Shown piece by piece: positions 1-5,540 of a stretch of 6,421 bases of DNA (within the stretch, counting starts at the first letter, position 1; the number at the start of each line of letters is the position of its first letter). This DNA is from Fidelibacterota bacterium. Its GTDB lineage: Bacteria; Fidelibacterota; Marinisomatia; SCGC-AAA003-L08; D37C17. The stretch lies in NCBI GenBank assembly GCA_018671635.1, contig JABHHG010000103.1, positions 1 through 6,421 of the forward strand. The letters run 5' to 3'. The notes beneath the pieces were generated by a model. The model made no database searches. It was not told the DNA's origin and worked only from the letters and a program-made list of their open reading frames with translations. The position numbers and the translations under genes are program-made.

Positions 1-2716
1 CACCACCTCCTCCACTAGCAATTTCGATCCAATCATATTCTGGTGCTAATGGATAAGAGACATCACCCGAATCATAAATATAGTAACCATGCTCATCTGG
101 CCCCATTGGATCACCTTCTTCTCTAGTACCAACATTCATAGCTATAAGGTCAGAACCTTCATATCCAGATTCAGCTATAAAAGAAAACCCTAATGAAATA
201 GTAGAGCCATTAATCATATGAGAAACAGGCTTTATTTGAAATGAATTCAGTATCACTTGTCCTCCTGCAGGGATACTTATTGATGAGATATTATTTTCAA
301 TTATCTGAATAAAATCATTTGAATCATCTAGCTCAACAATCAATCCTTCAATATCTCTACTGCCTGAGTTATGAAATAAAAGATCAACAGCTGACTCAAC
401 GCCCGGTTCAAGAATCAAATCCTCCACCAGTTCATACCCTGAGAATTCTAGTTTTGGCCCATATACATAGGTGGGTATGGGTAAATTCCAACTATCATTT
501 CCGTTTGAGACAATTAATACTAAATCTAAGGATTCACCCTCATAAAGATTTTCATCTAATAAAACTGTAAATGCCACATCTCTATTTTCATTTGATGATA
601 TCATATCAATAAACTGTGTGGGATTTTCAATATTAACATTCATATTTTCAGAAACTAATTCAATATTCAGTGAATAAGCATCTTCTGAACCAAAGTTTAA
701 TAATGGTAATGTGATTTCAAATTGTTCTGAAGGATTAATTTGTTGATTTCCATCACCGTACATTGAATCATCAATGGCTGTTCTATACTGATCAAGATAT
801 ATAGCTACGCCTGCAACCTGACCAATTGCTATAGATACTTCACTCAATCTAAAATCATTTTTGAATGCCGTAATTATAGCATCACCACTACTGGCAGATG
901 TCCATGTTAGAATTGCTTCACCAGATTGATCAGTATATGCAGAAAAATGCTGTCCCGCTAAAATAAGGGTAACACGTGCATCTTCTACTGGATCACCATT
1001 TTCATCTGTAATGGCCACTTCCATATTTTGTACACCCGATGGTAATGAAGCCGGTGCATCAATTGTAAAATCATGAGGCTGACTCCTCCATAAATGTAGA
1101 GCCGGGTCACCCATTAGATTTGGCCATGACGAAAACTTTGAAACTGCTTGATATGGATTTGTAGGATATGTTTTCAACAATGCCAATTTACCATTGGCTA
1201 ATGAGGCTCCCGCATGATACATATTTTTTGAGAAAATTCCTTCATACATTCCCATATGTACAATATTATTATATGCAGTATGTGTTGATGATGTTGCAAC
1301 ACCTACTGCAGCGACTGCACCTTTGGGGTCAGAGATAGAACCTTGACGAATCCAAGTTTCACTTTCTGATGTACCACTAAAATTACCTGTGGAGCATGTG
1401 AGTGAACCTACAAAAGGTGTATAAATACCACTATTTGTACCACTAGGAGATATACTGCTTGAACCTATATATCCACGATAATTATAATAAAGAATCCCAT
1501 CGTTAAACTGATTATCCACCCAACTATTATAATTTCCATTACCGTAGTTAGTTCTCATATCATCCATGCCAAAATTTTCCATTATATTAGCAATATATTT
1601 CATAGTCGTGATGGTTGATACCCCTGATGATGTTGGGTCACCAACTAAAGCGGCTCTCTCATACCACCAATCTTCCTGATTCTCAGCTTTCTCATATGTT
1701 AATGTTTTATTAATTATATTTGAAATATCACTAGAACTAGATACAGAAATTCGACCTATAAATACTTCTGGCAAAAAGTCACCACCAGAAAGGTATGAAT
1801 ATTCCACATCTGTAGCACCACCACTATACGTAAAATTAGGAATTGAATACGAACCTCCAGTATCACCAATCAATCCAACAATTTCAGGTGGATTTTCATA
1901 TTCATCCATCACATTTTGTAGAAAAGATTTAATAGAGCTTGTAGTAGTGCCCGTTTCATTTGATGAAACTAAATAAACGATATAGCCCTGCTTTTCTCTC
2001 CACTCAACCAATTCTTGAACATAAGGATGAGATGATGATGCTCCCCCACATATATACATAATAGCAGAAGGCTGGTATTCTTCCCTGCTAGATAATGGTT
2101 CATAGTCCATAATCAAATCTTGGTAAAAAGGTTCAAACAATTTTGATCGTCTTGATGGTAAGTCTATGTTTACTTCCCTAACACCAGATTCAATAATATT
2201 TATTTCTACCTCATCATAGATAGTTAATGATTGAGTTACTGAGTTGTACTCATAAGGCGTTAATGAAATTAAGGAAACTTCAATATCACGCATAATCATG
2301 GGTTCTGAAACGGTCAACTTAGTTTCAGGATAATTTGTATTTGTATCATAAAAGTTTATATTCTTTAAAAATGGTCGCTCCACTCCAATTACTGGATTGC
2401 CTTGGTAAGGGTATATTGCAACATCTTCAATCACATGAGATGATACTACTGTATAGCTTACACTATAAGAGATACCGGCATCCATTTGAAAAAATGATGT
2501 AAACACGGGAAGTTCTGGCATACCCTCATCGACAGTACTCCCCTTTTCTGGAGTCGTTAAGCGAGTAAACCCATCTTTAGATTCAATGTTAATTTCTTGT
2601 GGGGTAAATGTAAGTATTTTATGTCCCCGTTGTACTGATTTCAACTGAAACTCAGTTGCAAACATGGATGTAACTAAAATAGTCATCGTGATAATATTCT
2701 TAGTTTGATTTCGCAT
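1..2716 (-). CDS. Secreted gingipain-like C25 family peptidase, C-terminus cut by window edge
   Basis: Open frame of 905 codons with no stop, continuing past the left edge. A signal peptide is visible: Arg2 and Lys6, a hydrophobic core, and likely cleavage after Ala20 (S-M-F-A). Residues about 21-214 resemble the C25 propeptide, including the PELP segment at 67-70. Residues about 215-545 are the C25 peptidase domain: a beta-strand start (SAIMYICGG), a NYRGYIG segment at 413-418, the nucleophile region LTCSTGNF with Cys441, and GDPALHLW with Asp537. About 547-630 is an Ig-like domain. A calcium-loop-like element follows at 649-664 (GDGN, then INPSE), then beta-rich segments up to PEYDWIEI and a glycine run at 902-905. 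The family comprises secreted cysteine endopeptidases, often exported by type IX secretion; a C-terminal sorting domain would lie off-window. Oddity: Tyr416 occupies the usual catalytic His position, so activity is uncertain. Start chosen for the AAGGAG site and signal peptide; Met11 is a weaker alternative. Confidence 0.88.
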   Translation of the reverse strand, partial: MRNQTKNIITMTILVTSMFATEFQLKSVQRGHKILTFTPQEINIESKDGFTRLTTPEKGSTVDEGMPELPVFTSFFQMDAGISYSVSYTVVSSHVIEDVAIYPYQGNPVIGVERPFLKNINFYDTNTNYPETKLTVSEPMIMRDIEVSLISLTPYEYNSVTQSLTIYDEVEINIIESGVREVNIDLPSRRSKLFEPFYQDLIMDYEPLSSREEYQPSAIMYICGGASSSHPYVQELVEWREKQGYIVYLVSSNETGTTTSSIKSFLQNVMDEYENPPEIVGLIGDTGGSYSIPNFTYSGGATDVEYSYLSGGDFLPEVFIGRISVSSSSDISNIINKTLTYEKAENQEDWWYERAALVGDPTSSGVSTITTMKYIANIMENFGMDDMRTNYGNGNYNSWVDNQFNDGILYYNYRGYIGSSSISPSGTNSGIYTPFVGSLTCSTGNFSGTSESETWIRQGSISDPKGAVAAVGVATSSTHTAYNNIVHMGMYEGIFSKNMYHAGASLANGKLALLKTYPTNPYQAVSKFSSWPNLMGDPALHLWRSQPHDFTIDAPASLPSGVQNMEVAITDENGDPVEDARVTLILAGQHFSAYTDQSGEAILTWTSASSGDAIITAFKNDFRLSEVSIAIGQVAGVAIYLDQYRTAIDDSMYGDGNQQINPSEQFEITLPLLNFGSEDAYSLNIELVSENMNVNIENPTQFIDMISSNENRDVAFTVLLDENLYEGESLDLVLIVSNGNDSWNLPIPTYVYGPKLEFSGYELVEDLILEPGVESAVDLLFHNSGSRDIEGLIVELDDSNDFIQIIENNISSISIPAGGQVILNSFQIKPVSHMINGSTISLGFSFIAESGYEGSDLIAMNVGTREEGDPMGPDEHGYYIYDSGDVSYPLAPEYDWIEIASGGGG

Positions 2717-2725
2717 TTCTGCACT

Positions 2726-2733
2726 ACTCCTTT
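2726..2733 (-). promoter_or_regulatory. Ribosome binding site of the C25-like gene
   Basis: On the minus strand this reads AAAGGAGT, a near-consensus Shine-Dalgarno sequence, about 9-10 bases before the ATG at 2716-2714. It supports that start over the in-frame internal Met11, which has no comparable site. Confidence 0.7.
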
Positions 2734-2759
2734 TAATTCTTATATTTAAAATCGCACAG

Positions 2760-2805
2760 ATCCTAAAATGAATAATTATGATCAATTAAAAATAGGATTT
2801 TTTTT
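2760..2805 (+). repeat. Inverted repeat followed by T8 run, terminator-like on the plus strand
   Basis: ATCCTA at 2760-2765 pairs with TAGGAT at 2793-2798, and the second arm leads directly into eight T residues (2798-2805). The 27-base loop contains a smaller nested inverted repeat, TAATT (2773-2777) with AATTA (2784-2788). On the plus strand this looks like a weak, AT-rich intrinsic terminator, which would stop transcription running antisense out of the C25 gene toward the pilus operon. The long loop and short stems make this uncertain; it could equally be a protein-binding region in the leader of the C25 gene. Confidence 0.3.
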
Positions 2806-2915
2806 ACATTAGTTTTGAATTTTAATTTGTATCAAAATGTAAGCAAGCAGAGATGTTAATCGTGTTAGACTGTTCTCCTTACAAAGTGAGCCAAAATTTA
2901 CAGGGGAAATAATTA

Positions 2916-2938
2916 CAAATTGTTACATTAACAAATTG
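2916..2938. repeat. 10-base inverted repeat upstream of the pilin, possible operator
   Basis: The arms CAAATTGTTA (2916-2925) and TAACAAATTG (2929-2938) are inverted copies with a single mismatch (9 of 10 pair), separated by CAT. The core TTGTTA-CAT-TAACAA is perfect. It overlaps the start of a -35-like hexamer at 2936-2941, the position expected for a dimeric transcription factor that controls the pilus operon. Function is inferred from symmetry and position only; AT-rich DNA produces some such symmetry by chance. Confidence 0.4.
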
Positions 2939-2966
2939 CACCAAACTGGGTAATTAGTCTTATATT
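2936..2966 (+). promoter_or_regulatory. Candidate promoter of the pilus operon
   Basis: TTGCAC (2936-2941) resembles a sigma-70 -35 element and TATATT (2961-2966) a -10 element, with a long 19-base spacer (18 if the -10 is read as TTATAT at 2960-2965). Transcription would begin near 2973, giving a leader of roughly 40-45 bases before the pilin. The spacer is longer than ideal, so this is a weak call. I saw no sigma-54 GG...GC pair, the class that drives pilin genes in some proteobacteria. Confidence 0.3.
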
Positions 2967-3006
2967 TAACGATAGTCACGTGAATATTTTATAAACTTAA
3001 TAAAAC

Positions 3007-3011
3007 AGGAG
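3007..3011 (+). promoter_or_regulatory. Ribosome binding site of the pilin gene
   Basis: AGGAG five bases before the ATG at 3017. It is the strongest Shine-Dalgarno match in the plus-strand cluster, consistent with the pilin being the most highly made product. An out-of-frame ATG at 3013 opens only a 16-codon frame. Confidence 0.75.
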
Positions 3012-3016
3012 AATGC

Positions 3017-3466
3017 ATGAAGCAATTCAAGCAAAAAATCCAAGAAGGTTTCACACTTGTTGAAATCTTAATCGTAGTAGTAATTATTGGCATTTTAGCT
3101 ACAGTAGCTATTCCAACATATTTCAGTTATGTTGAAAAAGCATATGCCTCAGATGCAAAAACCCAGCTAAAGAACATTCTTATGAATGCAAAACTTTATG
3201 CGCAACAAACAGGTGACTTCCCCGATGAAGTTGATCAAATGATTGAAGATGGCTATATGACATTATCTGAATCTGTTAAGTTAAAGTGGGAATTTGACAT
3301 TTCTGGCCTTGAGCTATTAAATGGTGAAGCCGGTGGTGAAATGAAAGCTACCAGCCTTGAAGATATGGGTGGTGGCGCAGGTAAAGAAGTAACCTACGAT
3401 GTTACCAATGGTAAATGGACAGGTTATGGGCAATCTGGTTCTACTGATGATGGTGGTGGTGAGTAG
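3017..3466 (+). CDS. Type IV pilin (prepilin-type N-terminal methylation protein)
   Basis: A 149-residue prepilin. An 11-residue basic leader ends in Gly11, followed by FTLVEILIVVVIIGILA, the textbook prepilin peptidase site (cut between Gly11 and Phe12, Phe12 then N-methylated), with Glu16 as the +5 residue needed for assembly. The hydrophobic helix spans about 12-34 and carries Pro33, and is followed by an alpha-helical spine (YVEKAYASDAKTQLKN). The globular part ends in a glycine-rich stretch (GGGAGKEV at about 118-125) and an acidic DDGGGE tail. There are no cysteines, so it lacks the disulfide-bounded D-region of proteobacterial type IVa pilins. Being first in the operon, with the best ribosome binding site and PilT immediately downstream, it is probably the major fibre subunit. 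A type II secretion pseudopilin (GspG-like) is the main alternative, but the neighbouring PilT argues for a retractile pilus. Confidence 0.9.
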   Translation: MKQFKQKIQEGFTLVEILIVVVIIGILATVAIPTYFSYVEKAYASDAKTQLKNILMNAKLYAQQTGDFPDEVDQMIEDGYMTLSESVKLKWEFDISGLELLNGEAGGEMKATSLEDMGGGAGKEVTYDVTNGKWTGYGQSGSTDDGGGE

Positions 3467-3469
3467 TAT

Positions 3470-4525
3470 ATGTCTATAATTTCAAATCTACTTGAATATG
3501 CGTTGAAATCGGGTGCGTCTGACTTACACCTAAGTGTAGGCTCTACCCCAATGGTGCGTATTTATGGTGAAATGAAACGATTAGATATGGCTTCATTAGA
3601 TGAGGCCACTATGGATGCCATTGCCAATGACGTACTCGGTGAAAATCAGAGACAGATTTTTGAAAAGAATCTGGAGATTGATTTTTCAACGTCACTGGAA
3701 GATAAGGGTCGATTTCGGGTAAACTTTTTCAATCAATTGAATGGGGTTTCTGCTGTGTTTAGAACCATCCCCTCTGATATTTTATCAGTAGAGGAATTGG
3801 GGCTGCCTACCGTATTCAATCAATTGGCTGAAAAGGAAAAGGGATTAATCCTCTTGACTGGTCCAACGGGAAGTGGAAAATCTACCACACTGGCTGCCAT
3901 GATTGATCATGTAAATGCCAACTTCAATAAGCATATTATTACCGTTGAAGATCCGGTGGAATATTTTCATACGTCACAATCATGTTTGATTAATCAACGT
4001 GAATTGGGGCAATCTACGCATTCATTTAAAAATGCCTTGAAGTCTGCGCTTCGTGAAGACCCCGATGTTATTTTAGTGGGTGAAATGCGTGATCTTGAAA
4101 CTATTCAATTGGCATTAACCGCAGCGGAAACAGGTCACTTAGTCCTTTCAACATTGCATACATCCAGCGCAGTAAAAACCATCGATAGAATAATTGATGT
4201 GTTTCCTACGGAAAATAAATCGCAAATACGATCTATGCTCTCTGAGAGTCTTGTGGCAGTAATCGCACAAAAGCTGTTAAGAACTAAAAATGGTAAAGGT
4301 CGGGTTGCGGCATCAGAAATTATGATTGCCAATACTGCAGTGAGAAATCTAATTCGAGAAGATAAAATATATCAAATTCCTTCTCTCATTCAAGGGGGGA
4401 GCAAAGAAGGTATGCAGACCCTTGATATGGATTTACAACGACTGCTGAACCAAGGTCTTATTGAACGTGCAGATGCAATACAGGTAGCAGATAATGCTGA
4501 GATATTTGAAAAAGGCATCTTTTAG
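3470..4525 (+). CDS. pilT: PilT-type type IV pilus retraction ATPase
   Basis: At 351 residues this matches the usual PilT length. It is a hexameric cytoplasmic motor of the secretion-ATPase superfamily that powers pilus disassembly, hence twitching motility, surface sensing and DNA uptake. All hallmarks are present in order: the N-terminal PAS-like domain (about 3-100, with GASDLHLSVGS at 15-25), Walker A GPTGSGKST at 131-139 (Lys137), the Asp box ITVEDPVEY (Glu160), Walker B DVILVGEMRD with Glu205, and the His box GHLVLSTLHT (His223, His230). The C-terminal AVRNLIRE at 290-297 corresponds to the AIRNLIRE motif that distinguishes retraction PilT from assembly PilB and is required for retraction. 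The tetracysteine zinc motif of PilB is absent. It starts 3 bases after the pilin stop, with a weak ribosome site (GGTGAG) inside the pilin glycine codons, suggesting coupled translation. PilU is a less likely alternative. Confidence 0.94.
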   Translation: MSIISNLLEYALKSGASDLHLSVGSTPMVRIYGEMKRLDMASLDEATMDAIANDVLGENQRQIFEKNLEIDFSTSLEDKGRFRVNFFNQLNGVSAVFRTIPSDILSVEELGLPTVFNQLAEKEKGLILLTGPTGSGKSTTLAAMIDHVNANFNKHIITVEDPVEYFHTSQSCLINQRELGQSTHSFKNALKSALREDPDVILVGEMRDLETIQLALTAAETGHLVLSTLHTSSAVKTIDRIIDVFPTENKSQIRSMLSESLVAVIAQKLLRTKNGKGRVAASEIMIANTAVRNLIREDKIYQIPSLIQGGSKEGMQTLDMDLQRLLNQGLIERADAIQVADNAEIFEKGIF

Positions 4526-4961
4526 CCATTCATCATACAAGGGCTTCTCTTTAATTGAGTTAGTAATAGGTATACTGATTACCATGGTAATTGGGGGTGC
4601 CATGATGCAAGGCACATCATATTATCGAGATAAAATGCTCTCTATAAATGTGAAAGAAAAAGCATATAGTGAGCTGAAAAACTTTACGAATTACTGGAAG
4701 TCAAAGATTGCAGCAAAAGAATGGCAAATTGATGAGGATATAAATTGGCGAGAGGGCGGTCAGATTGAATTATTCACATCTGATAACCCAGACGGTAATG
4801 ACGAAAGTATAAAAGGTCGTCTTTATTACAAGGGAGTTAAAGTAATTAAATATGATAATTACGAGTATTACTACTATACCCTTGAAACTAAAGTATCATG
4901 GAATATATTGAATGATCGCGATTCGCTCACTTTTGCAGTTGATCAAATTGTGTTTAATTAA
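4494..4961 (+). CDS. Minor pilin / pseudopilin 1 (prepilin-type N-terminus)
   Basis: A 155-residue protein with a 17-residue basic leader ending in Gly17, then FSLIELVIGILITMVIGG. This is a canonical prepilin peptidase site with Glu22 at +5 and a membrane helix at about 18-38. Mature size, lack of cysteines and position fit a minor pilin of the PilE/FimT/GspH-I type, a low-abundance subunit that helps initiate or cap the fibre. The C-terminal half is rich in Tyr (a YEYYYYTLE stretch) and Asp/Asn. The specific subfamily is not recognisable by eye. The start overlaps the 3' end of pilT by 32 bases in a different frame; the ATG at 4494 has only a weak AGG nine bases upstream. TTG at 4506 is a possible alternative start, giving a 13-residue leader. 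Translation is probably coupled to pilT. Confidence 0.82.
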   Translation: MLRYLKKASFSHSSYKGFSLIELVIGILITMVIGGAMMQGTSYYRDKMLSINVKEKAYSELKNFTNYWKSKIAAKEWQIDEDINWREGGQIELFTSDNPDGNDESIKGRLYYKGVKVIKYDNYEYYYYTLETKVSWNILNDRDSLTFAVDQIVFN

Positions 4962-5540
4962 ATGAAGAATAAAAATACAGATATTAAACTTCAAGCAGGA
5001 TTCACACTAATGGAATTATTAATTTCATTGGTAATATCCTCTGTTATGTTTAGTGGCATATGTTTTGTTGTTGCTGAATCTTCACGCCTCCATGCTTATG
5101 AAGATGTAAAGCTAGATTCAAAAGTATTTGCCAATTATGTGTTGGATGACATTGAAGGCACCATTGTAAAGGGGTCTAATGTAAGTATTTCTGCCGGAAC
5201 ATACACTGGCATCGATGAAATTACCATAGCATTAACCGATGGTAATATCGTCTATGGAAGTCATTCTGAATATGGCGTTTCTAAAGATGATAATAAAATT
5301 TATAATTATGATAATACCTATGATAATGGAAAGGCAAAATATTCTATCACAGAAATGAGATGTTACAAACCGACCAGTGATAGTTATAATCCCTCAAATC
5401 CCGCATCATTAAATATCTTAAATTCATCATTTGTTTTAGAATTAAAAATTGGTCTATTCGACCCTGCGGGTGATGAATTAGAATCCTATTTGGTAGATCG
5501 ATATGTATTTAACCCTTATATTTATTCTACAACATCATGA
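4962..5540 (+). CDS. Minor pilin / pseudopilin 2 (PilW/GspJ-like)
   Basis: A 192-residue protein with a 13-residue leader ending in Gly13, then FTLMELLISLVISSVMFSGICF. The prepilin peptidase site is intact, with Glu18 at +5 and a hydrophobic helix at about 14-36. The longer globular domain, with the ESSRLHAYEDVKLDSKVFANYVLDD-like helix after the membrane segment, resembles PilW/GspJ minor pilins that form the tip complex with PilX/GspK. That subfamily assignment is inferred from size, order and the PilX-like gene immediately downstream. The ATG directly follows the stop codon of the previous gene with no intervening base, and its own stop overlaps the next start, so coupled translation is likely. 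The Asn/Asp/Tyr-rich middle (about 107-128) is probably a surface loop. Confidence 0.82.
   Translation: MKNKNTDIKLQAGFTLMELLISLVISSVMFSGICFVVAESSRLHAYEDVKLDSKVFANYVLDDIEGTIVKGSNVSISAGTYTGIDEITIALTDGNIVYGSHSEYGVSKDDNKIYNYDNTYDNGKAKYSITEMRCYKPTSDSYNPSNPASLNILNSSFVLELKIGLFDPAGDELESYLVDRYVFNPYIYSTTS

Larger units (their letters stand above)
2717..3016. other. Divergent intergenic region between the peptidase and pilus operon
   Basis: Three hundred very AT-rich bases without a credible gene in either direction. Both flanking genes point outward, so promoters for both must lie here. It holds the two ribosome binding sites, an inverted repeat next to a T-run (2760-2805), a 10-base inverted repeat (2916-2938), a weak promoter-like pair (2936-2966) and a TCACGTGA palindrome (2976-2983). 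For the leftward gene no convincing -35/-10 pair was found; CATAAT at 2774-2779 (minus strand) is the nearest -10-like hexamer but lacks a good -35. Promoter consensus in this bacterial group may differ from sigma-70, so absence of a match means little. Confidence 0.8.

Noticed and set aside
319..570. Short plus-strand open frame of 83 codons inside the C25 gene
   Set aside because: It lies wholly antisense to a well-supported coding frame, has no ribosome site and encodes no recognisable domain; its composition is what the reverse of a beta-rich protein gene would give.
2807..2842. Loose inverted repeat TTTTGA...TCAAAA in the intergenic region
   Set aside because: Six AT-rich pairs around a 13-base loop with broken outer pairing; expected by chance in DNA of this composition.
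3013..3063. Out-of-frame ATG four bases before the pilin start, as a possible leader peptide
   Set aside because: It opens only a 16-codon frame lying inside the pilin leader, and the AGGAG spacing favours the pilin ATG; no sign of attenuation structure.
4135..4332. Minus-strand open frame of 65 codons within pilT
   Set aside because: Antisense shadow of the PilT His-box region; no ribosome site or domain.
4433..4615. Minus-strand open frame of 60 codons across the pilT/minor pilin junction
   Set aside because: Antisense shadow of two supported genes; its hydrophobic look comes from reading the prepilin membrane helix backwards.
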